A stretch of DNA of 64,000 nt from an uncultured Ruminococcus sp. Lineage in GTDB: Bacteria; Bacillota; Clostridia; Lachnospirales; Lachnospiraceae. The DNA lies in NCBI GenBank assembly GCA_946494335.1, contig CAMMBV010000007.1, positions 1-64,000 on the forward strand, read 5' to 3'. Shown here piece by piece: positions 43,102 to 51,589 of this stretch (its first letter is position 1; each line of letters starts with the position of its first letter). The position numbers and the translations under genes were made by a program. The notes below the pieces were generated by a model. It was not told the origin of the DNA. It searched no databases and worked only from the letters and a program-made list of their open reading frames with translations.

Positions 43102-45258
43102 TTACCCGCTTATTTCAATAATATAAGTACCATTTTTCTCAAAAACCACCTGACCGGTATTTTTCAGAAGCGTTTCATTTAAGGTTCCGTATTTTTCTCT
43201 TTCCAGAGCCCCCACATAAATATATCGAACCTCATATTTATCCAGCAGCTCCTTTACCTCTTCTTCATTCCCAGACGTATAAATAGTTTCCACGTCGGCT
43301 TTTCTTTCGTTGAGCTCTTCCACATCGCCGCGCCACAGCCACTCATGCACATACCAGCCCATCACGCAGGGAAGCCCGGTCATGGCTGACACTCTCTGAT
43401 AATCAGAATAGCTGTCGCCGCAGGCTTCCACAATCACCGGACTGCCCTTTACATTTTCATTCAGCCAGGCGATGGCATCTGCGTCTTCCGGGAAATCTTC
43501 CTCCAGGTAAGCTGTCACATCCAGCCCGGGAAAAGCCTCCAGCGACAGATCATCCCCATACCAGGCGGAACCTGCATTGATAATATACCCGAAAGTAGAC
43601 ACCAGACAGATTCCTGTCACAATTCCCGTGACATACAATCCCCTGGACCGGTGCAGCAGGAAGCGGATCAGAATATAGGCCATACAGATGCCAAAAAGGG
43701 CAAATGCCTGATAGGTCAGCTTAAACATGGTATTGGCTCTGGCAAAACCTTCCTCGTAGATATCCCGGACATAAACCAGTTCCGGCACCAGCACCAGCCC
43801 GATGGCGCACAGCGCCAGTCCTCCGATATAGAGATCCTGCAAAGGCATCCGGCAGAATATACTGCGGAAACGTCCCATCTTGCCTCTTTTTTTCACTGCC
43901 GCCGTGATCATCCAGATCAGGAAGACAGTACACATGACAAAGGGCAGTCCCCAGACCACCAGCAGCTGTTTGAGTGAACTGTGATTTTGGGCCGGAGCGA
44001 TTCCGGAAACCATAGTCTTAAAGCTTAAAGTAAATGGAAGCGCCGCCGCCGTGGAAACCACCAATATCCAGGCGCCCTGAGCTGCACTTTTGATTACCGT
44101 ATATCTCCAGGAAAATTCCCCTTCCCGCAGATTCCGATACACAACCACTGCCAAAATCACCACAAAATATATGGCAAAGTCCCAGTAATTGGTAAAATGG
44201 AAAATTCCGGTAAGAAGGCCAAACATCAAAATATGAATCTGCAGAAAGTCTTTTTTAATCCGTTCCCACAGATTTAAACGCCTGCGCTCCTTTCTGGTCA
44301 GCAGAGGACTTTTCATAAACGAATACGTAAGTCCCACTGTCAGAAGCACAAACATCAGATTGACCACATGAGCATGAAGATCTCCCAACACAAAGGAATA
44401 GGCCGGGAATTCATGTATTGTCTTATCATTCCCTTTCGGATAGTAGCCAATATACCTGGTGGAATTGGGAAACCAGTACGTGTAGTCACTGTCATGGCCC
44501 AGAAAACCCCGGAACCATTTCAGCAGATGGCCAGCCAGTACGTAATGCATGTTTCCGGCCATGGACACAGCCATGCCTGCCAGCACTCCCGCCGGCACAG
44601 CCGCCCTTGCTCTTTTCCTCTTCCCTGATACCCTGTCCTCCCAGATCTGCCTGACAAGGGCAAAGGGCAGCATAAACGCCAGAGCCGCCACCAGTGTCCG
44701 CATTACATGATACGTTTCCTGTATTCTGGTTAAGGTCAGCTTTGTAAGAAAAACGGCGTAATACTGACCGCCGTAATAGTAGTTGATGGGTTCTCCTCCG
44801 TACCAGATATCCGGTGCAGGAAGGGTCTGGCTGCGCATCATGGAAGCCATAAATCCGTAATCCATAAATTTTTCCGTTCCATATGCAGCCGCATGAAAAC
44901 CCGAAAGATAAGTCCAGCCCAGAAACAGAAGAAGAAAGAGAATCTCTTCTCCCAGAATAAGCCCGCCGTTTTCTCTTGTCAGCCAGAAAACACTTTTTCC
45001 TTTTTTCAGACGATACCAGAAGATTCCCGTATTGACCAGGATACAAAAAAGGACCACTCCGATACAGGATGCCGAAGTAAATGGGAGAATTCCGGCACAG
45101 ACCAGTACCCAGAGAATAAATCCGGAAACAGCTATTCCCAGAACTTTCGAAAAAAGCCATCCTCCGTCTTTAAAATCCCGGAACAACATCTTCGACAGCG
45201 GCATAAAAGAGGCGCCCAGTACCAGCATGGCTGCCCACCATATCAAACATGTACCCAT
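43102..45258 (-). CDS. DUF2298 (Chlor_Arch_YYY) multi-pass membrane protein
   Basis: A 718-residue protein with about a dozen membrane segments, of the DUF2298 or chlor_Arch_YYY family, distant relatives of glycosyltransferases of the GT-C type. A characteristic region reads YYYGGQYYAVFLTKLT near 154-170 and DLHAHVVNLMFVLL near 290-303. The N-terminal half has DYGFMASMMRSQTLPAPDIWYGGE with the acidic residues expected of GT-C enzymes. The gene follows a DPM1-like GT2 gene after 10 bases, so the pair probably transfers a sugar from a polyprenyl-phosphate donor to an outer-face acceptor. Acceptor unknown. Confidence 0.88.
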   Translation of the reverse strand: MGTCLIWWAAMLVLGASFMPLSKMLFRDFKDGGWLFSKVLGIAVSGFILWVLVCAGILPFTSASCIGVVLFCILVNTGIFWYRLKKGKSVFWLTRENGGLILGEEILFLLLFLGWTYLSGFHAAAYGTEKFMDYGFMASMMRSQTLPAPDIWYGGEPINYYYGGQYYAVFLTKLTLTRIQETYHVMRTLVAALAFMLPFALVRQIWEDRVSGKRKRARAAVPAGVLAGMAVSMAGNMHYVLAGHLLKWFRGFLGHDSDYTYWFPNSTRYIGYYPKGNDKTIHEFPAYSFVLGDLHAHVVNLMFVLLTVGLTYSFMKSPLLTRKERRRLNLWERIKKDFLQIHILMFGLLTGIFHFTNYWDFAIYFVVILAVVVYRNLREGEFSWRYTVIKSAAQGAWILVVSTAAALPFTLSFKTMVSGIAPAQNHSSLKQLLVVWGLPFVMCTVFLIWMITAAVKKRGKMGRFRSIFCRMPLQDLYIGGLALCAIGLVLVPELVYVRDIYEEGFARANTMFKLTYQAFALFGICMAYILIRFLLHRSRGLYVTGIVTGICLVSTFGYIINAGSAWYGDDLSLEAFPGLDVTAYLEEDFPEDADAIAWLNENVKGSPVIVEACGDSYSDYQRVSAMTGLPCVMGWYVHEWLWRGDVEELNERKADVETIYTSGNEEEVKELLDKYEVRYIYVGALEREKYGTLNETLLKNTGQVVFEKNGTYIIEISG

Positions 45259-45268
45259 TAAAATCTCC

Positions 45269-45985
45269 TCACACTTTCCTGTATTTTTTCCTCAGATAAC
45301 CAAATTCAACAAGAGCCCTTCGTCCCATAGCGCAGATTTTGCGGAAATTAACGGAATTTTTGCCTCCCTGCCGGGGGCGGAAAGTAATCGGATAGTACTT
45401 TACCGTCCTCAGGCTTTTCTTATACAATACGCTGATTATTACATTGGCCAGATGATAATTCCTGGGTACCAGTTTCAGTATTTTATCCAGTTCATCACTT
45501 TTCATCAGCCTGAAGGGCGTATTGATATCCTCCATCCAGACGCCGAAATTCAGGAAGACTACCAGCTTCAGCGTTTTCGTTACAACTACCCTGCCAAAGC
45601 CATCCTGACGATGGCGTCTGGAACCCAGAAGAAGTCCGGCGCTGCGTCTTTCTTCCCACAATGGCCAGAATTCTTCCGGCAGTGTCTGGCCGTCTGAATC
45701 TGTCTGAAAAATATACGTTGCTCCTCCCGCAATGGCACGCCGGTATCCGTAAAGCACTGCAGCTCCATGGCCGCCATTTTCCTTTGTCTCCACCAGAAGA
45801 TAAGGATGGGTATTCTGAAGCTTTGAAGCAATATCGCGTGTTCTGTCCGTACTGCCGTCATCTATCAGCAGAACCCTGGAATCTTCACCTGTTTTTTTCA
45901 CAATTTCATGCCATTCATCCAGCACAGCTTCGATATTCTTTTCTTCATTATAGGCCGGTATTACTACCCACAGACTTTCTTTCAT
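45269..45985 (-). CDS. GT2 glycosyltransferase, polyprenyl-phosphate sugar synthase type
   Basis: A 238-residue family 2 glycosyltransferase resembling dolichol- or polyprenyl-phosphate mannosyltransferases. Motifs: WVVIPAYNEEKNIEAVL at the start, LLIDDGSTDRT near 41-51, TDSDGQTLPEEF (the DxD-like metal motif) and a final RPRQGGKNSVNFRKI. No membrane anchor is visible. Start at 45985 has GGGAG upstream; the frame is open to 46048. Directly upstream of the DUF2298 gene. Confidence 0.9.
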   Translation of the reverse strand: MKESLWVVIPAYNEEKNIEAVLDEWHEIVKKTGEDSRVLLIDDGSTDRTRDIASKLQNTHPYLLVETKENGGHGAAVLYGYRRAIAGGATYIFQTDSDGQTLPEEFWPLWEERRSAGLLLGSRRHRQDGFGRVVVTKTLKLVVFLNFGVWMEDINTPFRLMKSDELDKILKLVPRNYHLANVIISVLYKKSLRTVKYYPITFRPRQGGKNSVNFRKICAMGRRALVEFGYLRKKYRKV

Positions 45986-46007
45986 CGATTTCTCCCTGTT
46001 GACCTTC

Positions 46008-46037
46008 AAAAGGCTGTTGCCAGCGGCAACAGCCTTT
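46008..46037 (-). terminator. Terminator after the kinase-like gene
   Basis: AAAGGCTGTTGCC pairs with GGCAACAGCCTTT around a three-base loop; on the minus strand followed by TTTTGAAGG. It separates the liv-kinase transcript from the GT2-DUF2298 pair. Confidence 0.8.
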
Positions 46038-46040
46038 CTT

Positions 46041-46661
46041 TTACTCATATCTGATTTTCAGATAACTTTTAATCTCTTCCACACATTTTTCAAATCCCAG
46101 CTTGCGGCTGTTCAGACACAGATCATAATTTCTTGCATCACTCCAAGATCTGCCGGTATAGTGGTGATAAAAATCTCCTCTGTACTTATCTACCCTGGCA
46201 ATATATTTCTCCATTTCTTTCTGGCTCATGCTGTTGCGCAGCATTGCCTGCTCCAGGCAGAATTCCCGGTCCGCATGCACGAAAACGCTGGTCACATTGT
46301 CAAAATTCCGCAGAATAAAATCGGCGCATCTTCCTATAATCACACAGGATTCCTGCCGCGCCAGCTGCTTGATAATCTTTGCCTGATAGTTGAAAAGGTT
46401 ATCCTTCGACACGAAACCGTCACTTTCCGGGTTGATCAGATCACCGCTGTAAACCTTTTTCGTCAGCTTCTGAAGCAGACCAATATCCAGTTTCTCATCG
46501 GACTTGCCGAAAAGCTTTTCCGAAATCCCACTGTCCTCCGAAGCCATTTTCAGAATTTCTCTGTTGTAGCAATGGATTCCCAGCTCCCTGGCCAACATCT
46601 CGCCAATGGTCTTTCCGCCGCTTCCGTACTGCCTGGCTATGGTAATAACAATATTTTCCAT
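46041..46661 (-). CDS. Cytidylate kinase-like family protein
   Basis: A 206-residue P-loop protein of the cytidylate kinase-like family (Pfam PF13189). The N-terminus has VITIARQYGSGGKTIGEMLA (the P-loop GSGGKT), with YNREILKMASEDSG and IIGRCADFILRNF afterwards. It differs from true CMP kinase and its substrate is unknown. The start at 46661 has GGAGGGGG upstream; it lies 16 bases past livF, so it is in the liv operon by position. Confidence 0.85.
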   Translation of the reverse strand: MENIVITIARQYGSGGKTIGEMLARELGIHCYNREILKMASEDSGISEKLFGKSDEKLDIGLLQKLTKKVYSGDLINPESDGFVSKDNLFNYQAKIIKQLARQESCVIIGRCADFILRNFDNVTSVFVHADREFCLEQAMLRNSMSQKEMEKYIARVDKYRGDFYHHYTGRSWSDARNYDLCLNSRKLGFEKCVEEIKSYLKIRYE

Positions 46662-46677
46662 ACCGTCCCCCTCCTGA

Positions 46678-47388
46678 TTATTCACCTAAATAGGCTTTCT
46701 TAACAGAATCATCATTCATCAGTTCTTTTGCATCCCCGGAAAGTACAAAGTTTCCTGTCTCCAGTACATAGGCTCTGTCAGCGATACTCAGCGCTTTTTT
46801 CGCGTTCTGCTCCACCAGAAGAACCGTTGTTCCGCCTGCGCTTACAGACTGAATAATATCAAAAATTTCATTGACCAGAATAGGGGAAAGTCCCATAGAC
46901 GGTTCATCCATTACAATCAGCTTGGGATGAGACATTAAAGCCCGTCCCATGGCCAGCATCTGCTGTTCACCGCCGGAAAGAGTTCCGGCCAGCTGATTTC
47001 TCCGTTCTTCCAGACGCGGGAAACGCTCGTACACCATCTGCAGCGTTTCTTCCACCTCTTTTTTGTCGTTTCTGGTATAAGCTCCCATTTTAAGATTCTG
47101 ATATACCGTAAAATCAGCAAAGACACGTCTGCCCTCCGGTACGTGAGCCATTCCCATAGAAACGATCTTATGAGCCGGCATACGGGTAATATCGGTTCCT
47201 TCAAAAGTGACCGTTCCTTTTTTCGGTGCAATCAGTCCCGTAATTGTGTGAAGGATTGTAGTCTTGCCCGCTCCGTTTGCTCCGATCAGTGCGATTACTT
47301 CGCCCTCATTTACTTCAAAGGAGACTCCTTTTATCGCCTGGATGACTCCATAATAGACCTCCAGGTCTTTTATCTCCAGCATTGCCAT
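46678..47388 (-). CDS. livF: Branched-chain amino acid ABC transporter ATP-binding protein LivF
   Basis: A 236-residue ABC ATPase. Walker A GANGAGKTT near residues 37-45, signature LSGGEQQMLAMGRALMSHPK near 135-154, Walker B LIVMDEPSMGLSP. Pairs with LivG. AGGAGG upstream; last gene of livHMGF, followed by a kinase-like gene. Confidence 0.95.
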   Translation of the reverse strand: MAMLEIKDLEVYYGVIQAIKGVSFEVNEGEVIALIGANGAGKTTILHTITGLIAPKKGTVTFEGTDITRMPAHKIVSMGMAHVPEGRRVFADFTVYQNLKMGAYTRNDKKEVEETLQMVYERFPRLEERRNQLAGTLSGGEQQMLAMGRALMSHPKLIVMDEPSMGLSPILVNEIFDIIQSVSAGGTTVLLVEQNAKKALSIADRAYVLETGNFVLSGDAKELMNDDSVKKAYLGE

Positions 47389-47400
47389 ACGTTTTTCCTC

Positions 47401-48159
47401 CTATTCTCCCAGATATGCCGTGATTACTTCCGGATTGTTCAGAACATCGCTGGTATTGCCCTGCGCCAGAACTTCACCGAAATTCAGTACTGTCAGTTTC
47501 TCACAGATACCGGACACCAGTTTCATATCATGTTCAATAAGGAGAATCGTCATGTTGAATTTCTCCCGCACAAACTGTATGGTTTCCATCAATTCTTTCG
47601 TCTCATTGGGATTCATTCCCGCCGCCGGCTCATCCAGAAGAATCAGTTTGGGCTCTGTGGCAAGGGCTCTGGCAATCTCCAGCTTTCTCTGTTTTCCATA
47701 GGGAAGATTGGATGCCAGATAATCCGCCTCTTTTTCCAGTCCGAAAACTTCCAGAAGCTCCATGGCTTTTTCATTCATTTCTTTTTCCACCCGATGATAT
47801 CTGGGCAGACGGAAAATTCCTTCAATCGTTGTATAATGATGTTTATTATGCAGCCCTGCTTTTACATTATCCAGAACCGGCATATCCTTAAACAGCCGGA
47901 TATTCTGAAAGGTTCTGGCAATCCCCGCCTTATTGATGTCAATGGTCCGTTTTCCCGTAATATCCGTTCCATCCAGCTTTACAATCCCTTCGTCCGGCTT
48001 GTAAACGCCGGTGAGCAGATTAAATATAGTGGTTTTCCCCGCTCCGTTGGGGCCGATCAGCCCGTATAATTCGCCCTGCTCTATGGACAGATCTACCGCA
48101 TTGACAGCCCGAAGGCCGCCGAAGGAAATTCCAAGATTTTTCACATCCAGTAATGCCAT
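47401..48159 (-). CDS. livG: Branched-chain amino acid ABC transporter ATP-binding protein LivG
   Basis: A 252-residue ABC ATPase. Walker A GPNGAGKTT near residues 35-43; signature PYGKQRKLEIARALATEPK; Walker B LILLDEPAAGMNP; the LivG-type C-terminal extension VLNFGEVLAQGNTSDVLNNPEV. Spaced 12 bases from livF and 6 from livM. Confidence 0.95.
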   Translation of the reverse strand: MALLDVKNLGISFGGLRAVNAVDLSIEQGELYGLIGPNGAGKTTIFNLLTGVYKPDEGIVKLDGTDITGKRTIDINKAGIARTFQNIRLFKDMPVLDNVKAGLHNKHHYTTIEGIFRLPRYHRVEKEMNEKAMELLEVFGLEKEADYLASNLPYGKQRKLEIARALATEPKLILLDEPAAGMNPNETKELMETIQFVREKFNMTILLIEHDMKLVSGICEKLTVLNFGEVLAQGNTSDVLNNPEVITAYLGE

Positions 48160-48165
48160 CTTCTC

Positions 48166-49233
48166 TTACGCCTCCTTTGCCGTCTTCTTCTTTTTTATCA
48201 GTCGTTTCAAGGAGTGCTTTTCCCTCCACTCCAGCGACTTGGGCGCCCAGTTAAAGAGCATCATCAGAATCAGAACAATGGCGTAGATCAGCATCCGGTA
48301 ATCGGAAAGCCCGCGCAGCAGCTCCGGCAGCAAGGTCAGAATAACAGCAGCGATAATAGAGCCGCGCATGTTTCCGATTCCTCCCAGCACCACAAACACC
48401 AGAATCATAATCGACATATTATAGCCAAAGTTCTTGGGCAGCGCTGTCAGCGTTGACAGGTTATGAGCGTACAGCACGCCGGCAGCCCCTGCAAGAGCGG
48501 CTGAGACGGAAAAAGCCATCAGTTTGTACTTTGTAATATTAATTCCTACAGATTCCGCCGCAATCCGGTTATCGCGGATGGCCATAATCGCTCTTCCGTC
48601 TCTGGAATTTACCATGTTCAGAATAACAAAGAGCGTAATTATAATCAGAATCACACCGATTAAAAATGTGGAATCCTGAGGTGTCCCCGTAATTCCCTGG
48701 GGGCCGTTGACAATCACTTCTCCTTCCGGCTGCAGATTCAGCGAAATGGAATCTTTTGTGGAAAAATGAAAACCAGCAGCATCTTTTCCAATATAGAGAA
48801 CATTGACCAGGTTTTTGATAATTTCACCAAAAGCCAGCGTAACGATAGCCAGATAATCTCCCCGCAGACGAAGTACCGGAATACCAATCAGGATTCCGAA
48901 CACGCCTGCAGCCACAGCGCCCAGAATCAGCGCCAGAATAAATCTTACTGCTGAAACCGTGATGATTTCTTCCATGCATTTCGAGAAAAATGCGCTGCTA
49001 AAAGCTCCCACGCACATAAATCCCGCATGACCCAGACTCAGCTCACCCAGGATGCCTACAACCAGGTTCAAAGAAAGAGCCAGTATAACATATACGCACA
49101 GAGGAACCAACAATCCTTCCATCAGACTGGAAAGATTGCCCGTACTCAAAAGAAGCTGTACGATAATAAACGCCACAACGACGATACCGTATGTGATTAT
49201 ATTGCTTTTTGTTTGTTTGTTTATCTTTTTCAC
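48166..49233 (-). CDS. livM: Branched-chain amino acid ABC transporter permease LivM
   Basis: A 355-residue permease with about ten membrane segments. The conserved block GELSLGHAGFMCVGAF near residues 64-79 and the GRAIMAIRDNRIAAESVGI EAA-type loop near 213-231 mark the family. GTG start at 49233 with AGGGGG upstream. Starts just after livH. Confidence 0.93.
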   Translation of the reverse strand: MKKINKQTKSNIITYGIVVVAFIIVQLLLSTGNLSSLMEGLLVPLCVYVILALSLNLVVGILGELSLGHAGFMCVGAFSSAFFSKCMEEIITVSAVRFILALILGAVAAGVFGILIGIPVLRLRGDYLAIVTLAFGEIIKNLVNVLYIGKDAAGFHFSTKDSISLNLQPEGEVIVNGPQGITGTPQDSTFLIGVILIIITLFVILNMVNSRDGRAIMAIRDNRIAAESVGINITKYKLMAFSVSAALAGAAGVLYAHNLSTLTALPKNFGYNMSIMILVFVVLGGIGNMRGSIIAAVILTLLPELLRGLSDYRMLIYAIVLILMMLFNWAPKSLEWREKHSLKRLIKKKKTAKEA

Positions 49234-49245
49234 TTTTTTGTCCCC

Positions 49246-50130
49246 CTACACTTTCTCCTGAATTTTCTTGCCCAGAATACCGGTAGGTTTCACCAGCAGC
49301 ACGATGATCAGCACCGCAAATACAATTGCATCCGCCAGCTGCGATGAAATATAGGCTTTTCCCAGAATTTCTATAACACCCAGCAAAATTCCGCCGATCA
49401 TAGCGCCGGGAATAGATCCGATTCCGCCAAAAACGGCAGCAACAAAAGCCTTAATACCGGGCATAGAGCCTGTGTATGGATTCAATGACGGATAAGCGGA
49501 ACAAAGCAGTACGCCCGCTATGGCTGCCAGGCCGGAGCCGATCGCAAAGGTCAATCCGATCGTACGGTTTACATTGATTCCCATCAGCTGAGCCGCTCCC
49601 TTGTCTTCCGACACAGCCAGCATCGCCTGACCCGCTTTCGTTCTGTTGATGAACAGCGTAAGAACAACCATAATGACAATACAGGACAGGATAGTCACAA
49701 TCGTCTCCCCGCTGATTGTCATTTTTCCATCCGCCAGTGTGATGGCCGGAACCGTAACCACGGAATGGAAGGATTTTGTGTTGGCGCCGAAAATCAGAAG
49801 CGCCAGATTCTGCAGCAGATAGCTGACACCGATGGCGGTAATCAGCACTGCCAGTGATGACGATGCATTTCTCAGCGGCCGGTAGGCAACACGCTCAATT
49901 ACAACACCCAGCACAGTACAGAATATAACCGCTATCAGAACGCCCAAAAGCGGCGGACATCCCAACGAAGTGCTGGAAATCAGCACGACGTAACCGCCGA
50001 CCATTATTACATCACCATGTGCAAAGTTCAGCATTTTCGCTATACCGTATACCATAGTGTAACCCAGAGCAATGATCGCGTAGACACTGCCCAGGCTGAT
50101 GCCATTAATCAAATAAGATAAAAAGCTCAT
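49246..50130 (-). CDS. livH: Branched-chain amino acid ABC transporter permease LivH
   Basis: A 294-residue permease with about eight membrane segments. GISLGSVYAIIALGYTMVYG near the start, NFAHGDVIMVGGYV, and the ATPase-contact loop AVSEDKGAAQLMGI are typical. First gene of the liv operon, with its promoter at 50170-50198. The nearest solute-binding protein gene is 8 kb away at 58160-59332. Confidence 0.94.
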   Translation of the reverse strand: MSFLSYLINGISLGSVYAIIALGYTMVYGIAKMLNFAHGDVIMVGGYVVLISSTSLGCPPLLGVLIAVIFCTVLGVVIERVAYRPLRNASSSLAVLITAIGVSYLLQNLALLIFGANTKSFHSVVTVPAITLADGKMTISGETIVTILSCIVIMVVLTLFINRTKAGQAMLAVSEDKGAAQLMGINVNRTIGLTFAIGSGLAAIAGVLLCSAYPSLNPYTGSMPGIKAFVAAVFGGIGSIPGAMIGGILLGVIEILGKAYISSQLADAIVFAVLIIVLLVKPTGILGKKIQEKV

Positions 50131-50169
50131 AGCACACCCCTCTGTCGTATATTTTTCATAATGTTATTT

Positions 50170-50198
50170 ATTATACCCTGTACACCGACGGTTTTCAA
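50170..50198 (-). promoter_or_regulatory. Promoter of the liv operon
   Basis: Minus strand TTGAAA (50193-50198), 17-base spacer, TATAAT (50170-50175). It lies between niaR and livH, so the liv genes are separate from the nad operon. Confidence 0.78.
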
Positions 50199-50212
50199 GA
50201 CAAATTGTATCC

Positions 50213-50719
50213 TTATTGCACCAGATATTTTTTATCCCGCAGTGTTTTTTCTATCAGATCAAGAATTTCATCGCTTTTCGCCGTTACGGTATGGTAATGG
50301 TAGCCTGAGGTCACATTTAAAAGAGGACTGGATTTCCCGCTTCGGATACCCCTCTCCAACTCCTCCACATCTCTTCGTGAACCCACTGCCAGCTCTGCCT
50401 TAAGTCTGCCGTAAACTTTATGGTTCACAAAGACGTCTGTCACCCTTCCGCCGAGGTCCACAATAGAGTACAACTCATCCACAATGTCCTCGTTCCCGTG
50501 ACATACTTTGAAAACTCTCCTGGCGCATTGTTCTGAGCGGCAGACATACCCTTTGTTTGTAGACACAATATCATATCCTGATGCCCGCAGAAGCGCAATA
50601 TCCTGCACAATCACCTGGCGGCTGACCGCAAACATTTCCGACAGCTTATTGCCGGATACAGGATGGTTTTTGGACTGCACCGCTTTCAGAATTTCATTTC
50701 TTCTTTGTTCCCCGTTCAT
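50213..50719 (-). CDS. niaR: NiaR-type NAD biosynthesis repressor
   Basis: A 168-residue repressor with an N-terminal HTH (residues 1-60, VSGNKLSEMFAVSRQVIVQD as recognition region) and a C-terminal 3H domain, named for three conserved His: here VNHKVYG near 99 and GYHYHTV near 143-148. NiaR represses NAD genes when bound to niacin, usually together with nickel or similar metal. It is the last gene of nadABC-niaR and probably represses its own operon through the palindrome at 53850-53864. AAGGAG ribosome site. Confidence 0.92.
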   Translation of the reverse strand: MNGEQRRNEILKAVQSKNHPVSGNKLSEMFAVSRQVIVQDIALLRASGYDIVSTNKGYVCRSEQCARRVFKVCHGNEDIVDELYSIVDLGGRVTDVFVNHKVYGRLKAELAVGSRRDVEELERGIRSGKSSPLLNVTSGYHYHTVTAKSDEILDLIEKTLRDKKYLVQ

Positions 50720-50734
50720 TGCATTCTCCTTTTT

Positions 50735-51589
50735 TCAGACTGCGTGAAGATTTTTCAGTGAGATATCAAGGATCGGCGCGGAATGCGTAAGCGCCCCGCT
50801 GGATATAAAATCCACTCCCACAGCAAGATACTGCCCGATATTTTCCTTTGTCACATTGCCGGAACACTCCGTCTGCGCCCTGCCGTCAATCAGTTTTACC
50901 GCCTCTTTCATCATTTCCGGAGTCATATTGTCCAGCATGATTATGTCGGCGCCTGCCTCCACAGCTTCCTTTACCATCTCAAGATTTTCCACCTCAATTT
51001 CGATCTTTCTGACAAAGGGCGCATACTCTTTTGCCATTTCCACTGCTCTTTTGACGCTTCCAGCTGCGCCGATATGATTGTCTTTGAGCAGAATGCCGTC
51101 TGACAGATTATATCTGTGATTACAGCCGCCCCCCACTTTTACCGCATACTTTTCAAAAATCCTCATGTTGGGCGTAGTCTTTCGGGTGTCCAGCAGTCTG
51201 GTTTTGCTCCCTTTTAAAAGCGCAGCCATGCTGTGAGTGTAAGTAGCGATTCCGCTCATCCGCTGAAGATAATTAAGCGCCACCCGCTCCCCGGACAGCA
51301 GTACCCGGATATCCCCGGTGAGAACAGCCATTTTCGTTCCTTTTTTTACCTCATCTCCATCCTGGACAAAAGTCTCCATCTGTGTATCTTCATCCAGAAG
51401 TTCAAACACCCGGCCAAACACACCGATTCCTGCCACAATACCGTCCTGTTTGCAGATCAGATCCACCTGGCCTTTGCAGGATCCTGGCATCACCGCATTC
51501 GTAGTGATATCCTCACTGGTGATATCCTCTTTTAAAGCCTGCAAAATCAGCTCATCCGCATTTAACTTCATGGTAATTGGATTGTTCAT
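50735..51589 (-). CDS. nadC: Nicotinate-nucleotide pyrophosphorylase (quinolinate PRTase)
   Basis: A 284-residue enzyme that makes nicotinate mononucleotide from quinolinate and PRPP. SGIATYTHSMAALL, LLDTRKTTPNMRIFEKYAVKVGGG (central PRPP/quinolinate region, split in two motifs), HRYNLSDGILLKDNHI and the C-terminal GVDFISSGALTHS are visible. The ATG overlaps the end of nadB by 38 bases. It has AAAGGATGAG upstream. Confidence 0.94.
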   Translation of the reverse strand: MNNPITMKLNADELILQALKEDITSEDITTNAVMPGSCKGQVDLICKQDGIVAGIGVFGRVFELLDEDTQMETFVQDGDEVKKGTKMAVLTGDIRVLLSGERVALNYLQRMSGIATYTHSMAALLKGSKTRLLDTRKTTPNMRIFEKYAVKVGGGCNHRYNLSDGILLKDNHIGAAGSVKRAVEMAKEYAPFVRKIEIEVENLEMVKEAVEAGADIIMLDNMTPEMMKEAVKLIDGRAQTECSGNVTKENIGQYLAVGVDFISSGALTHSAPILDISLKNLHAV

